Below are positions 8,405 through 17,163 of a stretch of 64,000 nt of DNA, piece after piece. The notes under the pieces were generated by a model. That model searched no databases and was not told where the DNA came from. It worked only from the letters and a program-made list of their open reading frames with translations. The position numbers and the translations under genes are program-made. Every line of letters starts with the position of its first letter. Within the stretch, counting starts at the first letter, position 1. Source of the stretch: JAWKWH01 sp041397625 (GTDB taxonomy: Bacteria > Pseudomonadota > Alphaproteobacteria > Rhizobiales > Rhizobiaceae); contig JAWKWH010000001.1 of the NCBI GenBank assembly GCA_041397625.1, forward strand, positions 62,001-126,000. The letters run 5' to 3'.

Positions 8405-10383
8405 AGGCGTCCGCCGCGAGATCGGAGCAGGCACTCGGCGTCTGCTACTACCCCGAGCACTGGCCGGAAGATCGATGGCCGGTCGACGCGTCATCGATGC
8501 GCGAGGCGGGAATAACGCTTGTGCGCATCGGCGAATTCGCCTGGTCGCGGCTGGAGCCGGAACCGGATGCGCTCGACCTGGATTGGCTCGATCGCGCGAT
8601 CTGCGTGCTTCACGACGCGGGCCTGCAGGTCGTGCTCGGCACGCCGACGGCGGCGCCGCCGAAATGGCTGGTCGACCGGATGCCGGACATGTTGCCGGTC
8701 GACGCGGCGGGACGCGTACGCGGTTTCGGCTCCCGGCGGCATTACTGTTTCAGCCACGAGGGCTATCGCGCCGAATGCGCCCGCATCGTCGCGGCGCTCG
8801 CCCGCCGCTTCGGCGAGCATCCGGCTGTCGTCGCCTGGCAGACCGACAATGAATATGGCTGCCACAACACGGCGCGGAGTTATTCCGCTGCGGCGCTGAA
8901 GGCCTTCAGGAACTGGCTTGCGGCAAAATACCGAACACCGGAGACGCTCAACCGTGCCTGGAACGCCGTGTTCTGGTCGATGGAATATCGCACATTCGAC
9001 GAAGTCGAGCTGCCGAACATGACCGTCGCCGAACCCAACCCGGCCCACAGCCTCGATTTCCAGCGTTTCTCGTCCGACCAGATCGTCAGCTTCAACCGGC
9101 TGCAGACCGACGTCATCCGGCGGTTCTCGCCTGGCCGGACGATCCTGCACAACTTCATGGGCGGCTTCATCGGCTTCGATCATTTCGCGCTTGCCGCCGA
9201 TCTCGACGCGGTGTCGTGGGATTCCTACCCGCTCGGCTTCCTGGATGGCGAGAATACCGACCCGGAACTCCATCGGCGCTACATGCGCGTCGGCGATCCG
9301 GATTTCCAGGCCTTCCACCACGATCTCTACCGCGCCTGCGGCAACGGGCGCTGGTGGGTGATGGAACAGCAGCCCGGACCGGTGAACTGGGCGGCGCACA
9401 ATCCGGCGCCGGCGCCGGGCGCGGTGCGGTTGTGGACACATGAAGCCTTTGCCGGCGGTGCGGAGGCGGTGAGCTATTTTCGCTGGCGCCAGGCACCGTT
9501 CGGCCAGGAGCAGATGCACGAGGCGCTGCTGCTGCCGGACGGAACCGAAAACGAGGCCTGGCACGTGGCAAAGGCGGTGTCGGAGGAGATCGTCGGCAGC
9601 AAGATGGCAACGGAGAAGGCCGAGGCTGCGATCGTGTTCGACTATGAAAGCGCCTGGGCCTGGGCGATCCAGCCGCATGGCCGTTCGTTTTCCTATCTCG
9701 GCCTCGTGCTGACATTCTACCGGGCGCTGAGGCGGCTCGGCGTTTCGGTCGACATCGTGCCGGCCATATCCGACAGGATCGCCGGCTACCGCCTGCTCAT
9801 GGTCCCCGGCCTGATGGCGATCGCGCCGAACCTGGCCGATGCGATCGGCCGTGACGGCCAGGTCGTGCTCGTCGGCCCGCGCAGCGGATCACGCACGCCG
9901 GATTTCCGCATACCCGACAGCCTGCCGCCGGGCGCCGATCTGCAGGCGCGCATCGGCATCAAGGTGCGACGTTGCGAGAGCATTGCGCCGCCCGCGGAAA
10001 TCCCGATTGCAGATGCAGACGACGGCCAGGCGTTCGAGCGCTGGCGCGAATTCCTCGTCGCGCCGCCGGATGTCGTCATCGATGAAACGACCAGCGACGG
10101 CGAGATCGCCCGTTGCCATTCGGCGGACGGCAGGGTGCACTACCTGGCCGGCTGGCCGAACGAGGCCTATGCAGGGCGGATGACGGGCGATCTGTGCGCG
10201 CTCGCCGGCATCGCGACGTTCGACCTGCACCGCGACATCCGCATCCGCCGTCACGGGCGGAAGACATATGTGTTCAACTACGGTCCGGAGACGGTCGACA
10301 TATCGGCTATTGTTGCGGGCCGCCGGCCGGTAATGGGATCGACCAGGCTTGCACCCTGCGACGTTGCGGTCGTCCTGGAATGA
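8401..10383 (+). CDS. Family 42 beta-galactosidase
   Basis: 660-residue GH42 enzyme. The N-terminal TIM barrel opens with GVCYYPEHWPEDRW; the acid/base Glu is E151 in QTDNEYGCH and the nucleophile Glu is E322 in VMEQQPGPVNW. The trimerisation and C-terminal beta domains follow. No in-frame ATG or GTG is available near the conserved N-terminus, so the TTG at 8401 is chosen; it overlaps the TGA of the SMP-30 gene (8402-8404), implying coupling. No signal peptide is visible, so it should act in the cytoplasm on imported galactosides. No sugar transporter is adjacent. Confidence 0.92.
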   Translation: MKASAARSEQALGVCYYPEHWPEDRWPVDASSMREAGITLVRIGEFAWSRLEPEPDALDLDWLDRAICVLHDAGLQVVLGTPTAAPPKWLVDRMPDMLPVDAAGRVRGFGSRRHYCFSHEGYRAECARIVAALARRFGEHPAVVAWQTDNEYGCHNTARSYSAAALKAFRNWLAAKYRTPETLNRAWNAVFWSMEYRTFDEVELPNMTVAEPNPAHSLDFQRFSSDQIVSFNRLQTDVIRRFSPGRTILHNFMGGFIGFDHFALAADLDAVSWDSYPLGFLDGENTDPELHRRYMRVGDPDFQAFHHDLYRACGNGRWWVMEQQPGPVNWAAHNPAPAPGAVRLWTHEAFAGGAEAVSYFRWRQAPFGQEQMHEALLLPDGTENEAWHVAKAVSEEIVGSKMATEKAEAAIVFDYESAWAWAIQPHGRSFSYLGLVLTFYRALRRLGVSVDIVPAISDRIAGYRLLMVPGLMAIAPNLADAIGRDGQVVLVGPRSGSRTPDFRIPDSLPPGADLQARIGIKVRRCESIAPPAEIPIADADDGQAFERWREFLVAPPDVVIDETTSDGEIARCHSADGRVHYLAGWPNEAYAGRMTGDLCALAGIATFDLHRDIRIRRHGRKTYVFNYGPETVDISAIVAGRRPVMGSTRLAPCDVAVVLE

Positions 10384-10411
10384 GAATTCGAGGGCCGCGA
10401 TCGCTCCGAGC

Positions 10412-10759
10412 CTATTCGTGCGAGAAGCACACTTTCGTGTGGCCCGAACGGATGAAACCCAGCTTCTGTGCGGCGCCCTTCGACAGGTCCAGCACGCGCC
10501 CTTTGATGAACGGGCCGCGGTCGTTGATGCGCACCGTCACCGTCCTGCCGTTGTTGACATTGGTGACGCGCAGGCGCGAACCGAACGGCAGGCTCCGGTG
10601 AGCGGCGGTCATGGCGGACGGATTCATGCGCTCGCCCGAAGCGGTGATCGAGGTCAGCGCATACCACGACGCCCGGCCGCACTGTTTGGCTAAGGCTTGA
10701 TTGGGCGCAAGGAAAGCGATCATGCCTGCTGCCAGCAGGCACGTTGATTTGGTCGGCAT
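10412..10759 (-). CDS. rlpA: RlpA-like double-psi beta-barrel protein, secreted
   Basis: 115 residues: a signal peptide (cleavage likely after NQALA, residue about 24) followed by one double-psi beta-barrel domain. ASWYALTSITASGERMNP, AAHRSLPFGSRLRVTN and RINDRGPFIKGRVLDLS are the RlpA signatures, with the catalytic-type Asp in the last. RlpA is a lytic transglycosylase for peptide-free septal glycan. The C-terminal SPOR domain of E. coli RlpA is missing and no lipobox Cys is present, so this is a minimal soluble form. The ATG at 10759 gives a proper signal peptide; a longer start would not. Confidence 0.85.
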   Translation of the reverse strand: MPTKSTCLLAAGMIAFLAPNQALAKQCGRASWYALTSITASGERMNPSAMTAAHRSLPFGSRLRVTNVNNGRTVTVRINDRGPFIKGRVLDLSKGAAQKLGFIRSGHTKVCFSHE

Positions 10760-10898
10760 TTGGTTCCACCCCTCAGCGGATTTGATGTTGCCGGCGGGGT
10801 AGAAACGAAATGCGGCACGAAAACGCCACATTCGACGCGACGCGCTTCACTTTTGGTGACATTCGGCAACAGTCGGCCACCAGGCCGGCCGCTCGGTG

Positions 10899-11408
10899 TC
10901 AGCTGACCTGGACCTTCGCCTTGGCCTGTTCCTCGGCCATCTTCTGCTGGAACATCTGGGCGAAATCGATCGGGTCGAGCATCAGCGGCGGAAAGCCGCC
11001 ATTGCGGCTGGCATCCGCGATGATCTGCCGGGCGAAGGGGAACAACAGCCGCGGGCACTCGATGAACAGGATCGGCAGCATGTGTTCCTGCGGAAAGCCC
11101 TCGATGTGGAACACGCCGCCATAGAGAAGCTCGATATTGAACAGCACGTCCTTGCCGCTCTCCGCCTTGGCGTTGAGCGACAAATTGACGTCGAACTCCT
11201 TCTCCGACAGCGGATTGGCATTGACGTTGACATTGATGTTGATGGACGGCGCCTGCTCGCGGCCCCTGAGCGACTGCGGCGCGCCGGGGCTCTCGAACGA
11301 CAGATCCTTGATGTACTGCGTCAGGACGCCGAGCTTGGGAACCTGGCCGTTGCCGCCCTGCACGGCATCCGGCGCTGTGCCGGCATTCTCGTTCGGCTCT
11401 TTTGCCAT
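10899..11408 (-). CDS. secB: Protein-export chaperone SecB
   Basis: 169 residues, the usual SecB length in this group. LGVLTQYIKDLSFESPGAP at the N-terminus, NVNVNANPL, the hydrophobic-groove region LLYGGVFHIEG and ECPRLLFPFARQII are diagnostic. SecB holds precursor proteins unfolded and delivers them to SecA for Sec-dependent export. The ATG at 11408 has AGAGG at a workable distance; an in-frame GTG at 11420 sits directly against that site and is less likely. It faces the rlpA gene and is the outermost gene of the secB-fxsA-Tim44-mltA cluster typical of rhizobia. Confidence 0.96.
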   Translation of the reverse strand: MAKEPNENAGTAPDAVQGGNGQVPKLGVLTQYIKDLSFESPGAPQSLRGREQAPSININVNVNANPLSEKEFDVNLSLNAKAESGKDVLFNIELLYGGVFHIEGFPQEHMLPILFIECPRLLFPFARQIIADASRNGGFPPLMLDPIDFAQMFQQKMAEEQAKAKVQVS

Positions 11409-11520
11409 GTGGACATTCACCTCTTTCGCTGGAGCCGAAGCCGGCCCGGACTAAGCTGCCGGTTCGCTACCATGGGCGGACAGTCGTTACAAGGCGCGGC
11501 GCCGGCCCGCGGTGTGGCGT

Positions 11521-12057
11521 TCACCTCCAGGGCGAATCCGGATTGCCCGAGCTGGTGAACTCGTCCTCGTCGAGGTCGATCGTCTTGCCGTCCCGGTGGT
11601 GCGGATCGCCGAAGCCATCAGGCCCGCCGGCGGTGAAATTGCTCGTCACCACGATACGGTCCTTGACCAGCTGCCAGCCAATGTCGCGAATGGCTGGAAC
11701 GAACAGCAGGAAACCGATGGCGTCGGTTATGAAGCCGGGGGTGAGCAGCAGGACGCCGGCGATCAGGATCATCACGCCGTGCACCAGCTCGCGCCCGGGA
11801 ACGCGGCCACGGTCGGTCTCGGCGCGAATGCGGTTGATCAGCCCGAAACCCTGTATACGCAGCAGGATCGACCCGATCACCGCGGTGACGAACACCATGG
11901 CAAGCGTCGCAAAAACGCCGATCTGGCCGCCGATGACGACGAATGCCGCAATTTCGAGCAGCGGTATCGCCAGCAGAAACAGGGGAACCAGGGAGAAGCG
12001 CAAAAGGCCGTCCTTTACTTCATGGTCGTCAAGGCCGCCATTTTGATTGAACGGCAT
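11521..12057 (-). CDS. fxsA: FxsA family membrane protein
   Basis: 178 residues with hydrophobic segments at about residues 20-70 (two helices) and 90-130 (two helices). The stretch LLEIAAFVVIGGQIGVFATL and the loop GFGLINRIRAETDRGRVPG, followed by LLTPGFITDAIGFLLF, match FxsA/YtxA proteins. E. coli FxsA is a cytoplasmic-membrane protein whose overproduction relieves exclusion of phage T7; its normal job is unknown. The ATG at 12057 is preferred over a TTG 24 bases upstream. It is divergent from the Tim44-like gene, and both point to membrane-protein handling next to secB. Confidence 0.88.
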   Translation of the reverse strand: MPFNQNGGLDDHEVKDGLLRFSLVPLFLLAIPLLEIAAFVVIGGQIGVFATLAMVFVTAVIGSILLRIQGFGLINRIRAETDRGRVPGRELVHGVMILIAGVLLLTPGFITDAIGFLLFVPAIRDIGWQLVKDRIVVTSNFTAGGPDGFGDPHHRDGKTIDLDEDEFTSSGNPDSPWR

Positions 12058-12193
12058 GTTTCGACGAGATAGGTATTCCAACGGCCAATTTGAATGATCG
12101 CCAAATGCGATCTATATCATGTTTGGTGCGCAAATGCCGGATATCCGGTTTTCTGAGGTGTGATGCGGCGTAGCGGGAACATTCGGTTCGGAC

Positions 12194-12901
12194 ATGGAAT
12201 TCTTTGATTTAGGCACGATTTTCTTCTTGGTGGCGGCCGTGGTCATCTTCTACCAGCTCCGCAACGTGCTGGGTCGGCGAACGGGGCATGAAAGACCGCC
12301 TTTCGATCCCTACGCCAACCGGGAGGCGTCGACGGCAGCCGATGAAAAGGCCGGCGACAACATCGTCGCCCTGCCGAAACGCAAGAAGGCCGGCGACGAG
12401 GCCGACAGCCGTTACGGCGAGATCGACAAGTCCGCCGAGCCGGGCAGTGCGCTCAACAAGGGCATGCGCGCCATCAAGGATGCCGATGCCTCGTTCGGAC
12501 CGAAGAATTTCCTCGAAGGCGCCAAGATGGCCTACGAGATGATCGTGATGGCCTATGCGGACGGCGACCGCAAGACGCTGAAGAACCTCCTGTCGCGCGA
12601 TGTCTATGACGGTTTCGTCGAGGCGATAACGGCGCGCGAGAAGCGCGACGAGAAGGTTCAGTCCTCGTTCGTCGGCATCTCCAAGGCCGATATTGTCGGC
12701 GCCGAGATGAAGGACAGCGAAGCTCATGTCACCATCCGTATCGTCAGCGAGCTGATCTCGGCAACGCTCGACAAGGCCGGCGAGGTGATCGACGGCGATC
12801 CCGAGACGGTGGCCGAGGTCAAGGATGTCTGGACCTTCGCCCGCGACACCAAGTCGCGCGATCCGAACTGGAAGCTGGTGGCGACTGAAGCCGAAGACTG
12901 A
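12194..12901 (+). CDS. Tim44-like domain protein
   Basis: 235 residues. One N-terminal membrane helix (about residues 8-24, GTIFFLVAAVVIFYQLR) is followed by a charged low-complexity linker and a Tim44/NTF2-like domain from about residue 95 (FLEGAKMAYEMIVMAYADGD) to the C-terminus. Alphaproteobacterial members (TimA/TimB) are relatives of the mitochondrial import component Tim44 and are thought to act at the inner membrane. It is 18 bases upstream of mltA and divergent from fxsA, the standard order in this lineage. The role is by homology only. Confidence 0.88.
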   Translation: MEFFDLGTIFFLVAAVVIFYQLRNVLGRRTGHERPPFDPYANREASTAADEKAGDNIVALPKRKKAGDEADSRYGEIDKSAEPGSALNKGMRAIKDADASFGPKNFLEGAKMAYEMIVMAYADGDRKTLKNLLSRDVYDGFVEAITAREKRDEKVQSSFVGISKADIVGAEMKDSEAHVTIRIVSELISATLDKAGEVIDGDPETVAEVKDVWTFARDTKSRDPNWKLVATEAED

Positions 12902-12919
12902 CGGCCGGTCGCGGAAGCG

Positions 12920-14023
12920 ATGACGCTTTCACCCGCCTTTTCCGCTTGCTCGTTCGATGCGCTGACCGGCTGGGAGCGCGACGATCATGGGGCCGCGTTC
13001 ACCGCGTTCCGGCGTTGCGCCTTCCGCGTGCTGGAAAAGCCCTACCGTTCCGGTAAGCTCGGGATCGATCACCAGGCATTTGCCGACGCCTATGCGATCG
13101 CGCGCGATATCGCCGAACCGACGGCGGAACAGGCACGCTCCTTCTTCGAACGCCACTTCGTTGCCTGCCGCGTTGCCGCCGATGGTGGAGGTCGCGGTTT
13201 CGTGACCGGCTATTACGAGCCGATCGCCGAGGCCTCGCCGGTAGGCACCGAAAACTGTCGCTACCCTCTCTATGCGCGGCCCGGAGACCTTGTCGACATC
13301 GACGACGGCAACCGGCCGCCGGGGCTCGAAGCCGGCTTTGCGTTTGCGCGCCGCGACGGGCAGAAGCTTTGCGAATATCACGACCGCGCGGCGATCGAGC
13401 AGGGCGCGCTCGCAGGCCGCGGGTTGGAGATCGCCTGGCTTGCCGATCCGGTCGAGGCGTTCTTCATCCACGTCCAGGGCGCCGCGCGGCTTGTCTTTCC
13501 CGACGGCGGACAGATGCGCGTCACCTATGCGGCGAAGAGCGGCCACCCGTTCACCGGCCCCGGCGGTATTCTGGCCGATCTCGGCGAGATTCCGCGCTCC
13601 GAAGTCACGATGCAGTCGATCAGGGCCTGGTTTTCCGCCAATCCGGAGCGGGTGAACGAGATCCTGTGGCAGAACCGTTCCTTCATCTTCTTTCGCGAAG
13701 CGCCGGTGGATGATCCCGCGCTCGGGCCGGTTGCGGCGGCGAAAGTGCCGTTGACGCCCGGCCGCTCGATCGCCGTCGACCGGCTGCTGCACACGTTCGG
13801 CACGCCGTTCTTCATCCACGCACCCGAGGTCGTCCAGTTCGACGGCGCGCCGTTCTCGCGCCTGATGATCGCCCAGGACACGGGCTCGGCGATCACCGGC
13901 GCGGCGCGTGGCGACCTGTTTGCCGGCTCGGGCGAAGCGGCCGGCGAGATCGCCGGCGTGATCAGGCACGATGCGGATTTCTTTGCGCTTGTGCCGCGCG
14001 GGCTGCTATCGGAAGCGGTATGA
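12920..14023 (+). CDS. mltA: Membrane-bound lytic murein transglycosylase A family protein
   Basis: 367 residues. The MltA barrel domain carries GRGFVTGYYEP, and the C-terminal 3D domain contains MIAQDTGSAITGAARGDLF with the catalytic-type Asp. The enzyme cleaves the MurNAc-GlcNAc bond with formation of 1,6-anhydroMurNAc. A clear signal peptide or lipobox is not visible at the N-terminus (MTLSPAFSACSFDALTG), unlike E. coli MltA; this seems usual for rhizobial annotations but leaves export unexplained. It overlaps the Smr gene by ATGA. Confidence 0.92.
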   Translation: MTLSPAFSACSFDALTGWERDDHGAAFTAFRRCAFRVLEKPYRSGKLGIDHQAFADAYAIARDIAEPTAEQARSFFERHFVACRVAADGGGRGFVTGYYEPIAEASPVGTENCRYPLYARPGDLVDIDDGNRPPGLEAGFAFARRDGQKLCEYHDRAAIEQGALAGRGLEIAWLADPVEAFFIHVQGAARLVFPDGGQMRVTYAAKSGHPFTGPGGILADLGEIPRSEVTMQSIRAWFSANPERVNEILWQNRSFIFFREAPVDDPALGPVAAAKVPLTPGRSIAVDRLLHTFGTPFFIHAPEVVQFDGAPFSRLMIAQDTGSAITGAARGDLFAGSGEAAGEIAGVIRHDADFFALVPRGLLSEAV

Positions 14024-14580
14024 ACGGGCGAAGAAAGACCAGGCAGTTGTCGACGGAAGACCGCATCCTGTGGTCGCAGGTCGCCCGCTCGGTCGATCCG
14101 CTGCGGGGCAAGGCGCCGTCGCCATCCCTGGTGGATCACGCCGAAGAACGGCCGAAGAAGAACGGTGCGCCGGCGCTGGCGAAATCCATCGCCCATCCGC
14201 CCTACCGGCCGGAACGGCAGAAACCGGAGCGGCGGCATGCCGCAAAACCGCTCGACCCGCCGACGCGGCGCAAGCTTGCCAGGGGCCGCATTTCCATCGA
14301 CGCGACGATCGACCTGCACGACATGGATCAAAGGGAGGCCCATGGCACGTTGCTCGCCTTCCTGCATCGCGCCCATGCCTCGGGGTTGCGCCATGTCCTG
14401 GTGATCACCGGCAAGGGATCGTCCCACGGCAGCGCCGGCGTTCTGCGCCGCTCGGTTCCCGAATGGCTGAAGACGGCGCCGTTTCGCGGCCTTGTCAGCG
14501 GCACGCACGGCGCGGCGCGCCACCATGGCGGTGAAGGCGCGATCTATGTGCGGCTCGCCCGCGGAGGTGTCGGCCCATGA
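14020..14580 (+). CDS. Smr domain protein
   Basis: 186 residues: a basic, disordered N-terminal half, then a C-terminal Smr domain from about residue 85. The signature ATIDLHDMDQREAHGTLLAF and LVITGKGSS followed by GVLRRSVPEWL are seen. Smr domains in other bacteria bind or cleave nucleic acid, for example in MutS2 and in ribosome rescue, and this stand-alone form (YdaL/SmrB-like) is conserved beside mltA in rhizobia. Start and stop overlap both neighbours (ATGA at 14020-14023 and 14577-14580), so mltA, smr and the XRE gene form a tightly coupled operon. Confidence 0.88.
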   Translation: MNGRRKTRQLSTEDRILWSQVARSVDPLRGKAPSPSLVDHAEERPKKNGAPALAKSIAHPPYRPERQKPERRHAAKPLDPPTRRKLARGRISIDATIDLHDMDQREAHGTLLAFLHRAHASGLRHVLVITGKGSSHGSAGVLRRSVPEWLKTAPFRGLVSGTHGAARHHGGEGAIYVRLARGGVGP

Positions 14581-14948
14581 CCCCATTCGGCGAAAGGGTC
14601 AGGGCGATGCGCCTTGCCAAGGGCGTTACGCAAAAGGAGATGGCCGAGGCGATCGGGGTGAGCCCGGCCTATCTTTCGGCGCTGGAGCATGGGCGGCGCG
14701 GCGCGCCGGCGTGGCCGACGCTGCAGAAGATCATCGGCTATTTCAACGTCATCTGGGACGACGCGGACCAACTGCAGGGGCTCGCGCACAAGTCGCATCC
14801 ACGCGCGGTGATCGATACGGCGGGTCTCGATCCTCAGGCGACCGAGCTGGCAAACCTGTTGTCGACCCATATCGGCAAGCTTGACCGGGCGACGCTGGAG
14901 GCGATGATCGATCTGGTGGAGCGCGGTGCGCGGGCGAGACATCGTTAG
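14577..14948 (+). CDS. XRE family helix-turn-helix regulator
   Basis: 123 residues. The N-terminal 60 residues are a lambda-repressor-like HTH: RAMRLAKGVTQKEMAEAIG and then SPAYLSALEHGRRGAPAW. The C-terminal half (ATELANLLSTHIGKLDRATLEAM) is a short helical segment without a recognised ligand domain. The ATG overlaps the stop of the Smr gene. Its position as last gene of the mltA operon is conserved in rhizobia, but no target is known to me; autoregulation of the cluster is a guess. Confidence 0.88.
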   Translation: MTPFGERVRAMRLAKGVTQKEMAEAIGVSPAYLSALEHGRRGAPAWPTLQKIIGYFNVIWDDADQLQGLAHKSHPRAVIDTAGLDPQATELANLLSTHIGKLDRATLEAMIDLVERGARARHR

Positions 14949-15047
14949 GCTTATCTCAAACGGTGAACAGCGTGTCGACCGTTTGAAACTGTTGCCGGAC
15001 GGCCGCCGCGCCTACATGGCCGGCAACCGAACAAGGAGACAACGACA

Positions 15048-15968
15048 ATGTCCGTACGTCCCATCAAACAGATCAGCACCGCGCAGCCGACGCTCGAGGG
15101 CGCCGGCGTCCACCTGCATCGCGCCTTCGGCTTCGGCGATCCGAAGCTTGCCGACCCGTTCCTGCTGTTCGACGACTTCCGCAACGATCGCCCCGAAGAC
15201 TATGTCCGCGGCTTTCCGTGGCATCCGCATCGCGGCATCGAGACGATTACCTATGTGCTGTCGGGCTCGGTCGACCATGGCGACAGTCTCGGCAACAGCG
15301 GCACGCTGGGTGCCGGCGACGTACAGTGGATGACGGCGGGCTCGGGCATCATGCATCAGGAGATGCCCAAAGGCGACGACAAGGGCCGCATGCACGGCTT
15401 CCAGCTCTGGGCCAACCTGCCCTCGGAGCTGAAGATGACGTCGCCGCGCTACCAGGACGTCAAGGCAGGCGACATTCCCGAGATCGTCGACGATGACGGG
15501 ACGGTGGTGCGCGTCGTCTGCGGTTCGTTCTGGGGCAGGCAGGGACCGGTGGACGGCGTCGCCGCGCAGCCGCAATATCTCGATGTCAGCGTGCCGCCCG
15601 GCCGGCTGAAACGGCTGCCGGTCGACACCTATCGCAGCGCCTTCGCCTATATCTTCGAGGGCTCCGGCCGGTTTGCCGGCGCGTCCGACCCGAAGGGCGT
15701 CTTGGTGGAGAAGGGGCTTGGCGACGAGGAGATCTTCGTCCGCGACGAGACCGGCAACCGCACGCTGGTGCTGTTCGACACCGGCGACGAGGTGGTGGTC
15801 CAGGCCGGCGACCACGGCATCCGCTTCCTTTTGGTCTCCGGCGCGCCGCTGCGCGAGCCGGTCGCCTGGCACGGGCCGATCGTGATGAACACCCAGGCCG
15901 AGCTGGTGCAGGCGGTCAACGAACTGCGCAGCGGCACGTTCATCAGGGAAAGCGCGGCTATGGGATGA
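15048..15968 (+). CDS. Pirin family protein
   Basis: 306 residues, two cupin domains. The N-terminal cupin keeps the metal-binding pattern FPWHPHRGIETITY and then GSGIMHQEMP (His, His, His, Glu). The C-terminal cupin runs from about residue 190. AAGGAGACA just upstream of the ATG at 15048 is a strong ribosome binding site. Pirins are iron-containing proteins; some act as quercetin dioxygenases, others as redox or transcription co-factors. No neighbour suggests which, since the PPK2 gene downstream is a separate unit. Confidence 0.92.
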   Translation: MSVRPIKQISTAQPTLEGAGVHLHRAFGFGDPKLADPFLLFDDFRNDRPEDYVRGFPWHPHRGIETITYVLSGSVDHGDSLGNSGTLGAGDVQWMTAGSGIMHQEMPKGDDKGRMHGFQLWANLPSELKMTSPRYQDVKAGDIPEIVDDDGTVVRVVCGSFWGRQGPVDGVAAQPQYLDVSVPPGRLKRLPVDTYRSAFAYIFEGSGRFAGASDPKGVLVEKGLGDEEIFVRDETGNRTLVLFDTGDEVVVQAGDHGIRFLLVSGAPLREPVAWHGPIVMNTQAELVQAVNELRSGTFIRESAAMG

Positions 15969-15976
15969 CGGCAACG

Positions 15977-16000
15977 GGCGCGGCCCGTCCCGGCCGCGCC
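15977..16000 (+). terminator. GC-rich hairpin after the pirin gene
   Basis: A perfect 9-base stem, GGCGCGGCC pairing with GGCCGCGCC, around a 6-base loop begins 8 bases after the pirin stop codon. No T-run follows, so it could be a Rho-dependent or attenuating hairpin rather than a classical intrinsic terminator. Confidence 0.4.
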
Positions 16001-16130
16001 TGTATGGCCGTATACCGTTGATTCGGTGCAGCCGATCAAGAGGTGCGATTTTGCTTCGTCCCCGTTTCGCCATAAAAGCTTCATGGTCGAGCGGCCAGGA
16101 TAGGGTCTGGACAAATCGTGGAGAGGACGA

Positions 16131-17057
16131 ATGCAGGAAGCTTCGAAAGATGACGACAATGGCGGCATGGATTGGCTGGAGGCCGAGCTCGCCGACACGC
16201 TGGACGAAGATTACGAGCTCGAACTCTCCGAACCCGCCCTGTCGCTGGAAATCAGGCGCATCTACAAGGAGAGCCATCCGCCCTCGATCGAGCGCCACAC
16301 CTATTTCCGTGAACTGCTGAGGCTGCAAGCCGAACTGATCAAGCTGCAGGACTGGGTTTCCTACCACAAGAAGAAGCTGGTGGTGGTCTTCGAGGGCCGC
16401 GATTCCGCCGGCAAGGGCGGTGTCATCAAGCGCATCACGCAGCGCCTCAATCCGCGCATCGCCCGCGTCGTGGCGCTGCCGGCGCCGACCGAGCGCGAGA
16501 CGACGCAGTGGTATTTCCAGCGCTATGTGCCGCATCTGCCGGCCGGCGGCGAAATCGTGCTGTTCGACCGCTCCTGGTACAACCGCGCCGGCGTCGAGCG
16601 GGTGATGGGTTTCGCCGATGAAGGACAGGTGGAGGCGTTCTTCAACGACGTGCCGGATTTCGAACGCATGCTGGTGCGCTCCGGCATCACGCTGATCAAA
16701 TACTGGTTCTCGATCACCGACGAGGAACAGCAGATGCGGTTCCTGATGCGGATTCACGATCCGCTGAAGCAATGGAAGCTGTCGCCGATGGACCTGCAAT
16801 CGCGGGTGCGCTGGGAGCAGTACACCCGCGCCAAGGAGGAGATGCTGGCGCGCACCAACATCACCGAGGCGCCCTGGTACATCGTCGAGGGCAACGACAA
16901 GAAGCGGGCGCGGCTCAACTGCATCGATCACCTGTTGCAGCAGGTTCCCTACGAGCCGGTGCCGCATGACGACGTGAAACTGCCCGACCGGGTGTTCAAT
17001 CCGGAATATGAGCGCGCCGTGCTGCCGCAGGACCTCTACGTGCCGCAGAAATATTGA
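16131..17057 (+). CDS. ppk2: Polyphosphate kinase 2
   Basis: 308 residues. The P-loop VVFEGRDSAGKGGVIKR, the Walker B region EIVLFDRSWYNRAGVERVMG and the lid segment preceding SITDEEQQMRF define the PPK2 family. These enzymes transfer phosphate between polyphosphate and nucleoside di- or monophosphates, mostly making GTP or ATP from polyphosphate. A single domain of about 300 residues suggests class I (acting on NDPs). GGAGAGGA upstream supports the ATG at 16131. Confidence 0.93.
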   Translation: MQEASKDDDNGGMDWLEAELADTLDEDYELELSEPALSLEIRRIYKESHPPSIERHTYFRELLRLQAELIKLQDWVSYHKKKLVVVFEGRDSAGKGGVIKRITQRLNPRIARVVALPAPTERETTQWYFQRYVPHLPAGGEIVLFDRSWYNRAGVERVMGFADEGQVEAFFNDVPDFERMLVRSGITLIKYWFSITDEEQQMRFLMRIHDPLKQWKLSPMDLQSRVRWEQYTRAKEEMLARTNITEAPWYIVEGNDKKRARLNCIDHLLQQVPYEPVPHDDVKLPDRVFNPEYERAVLPQDLYVPQKY

Positions 17058-17163
17058 GGGCTGGGCGTTACTCGCGCGCAAGCGCGCCGGCTGGGCGGCC
17101 AGCGTGTGTGATCCCGGCTTGATCTTCGCTTCGCTCATTGGCCCGGATGACGGATTTTCGCGT

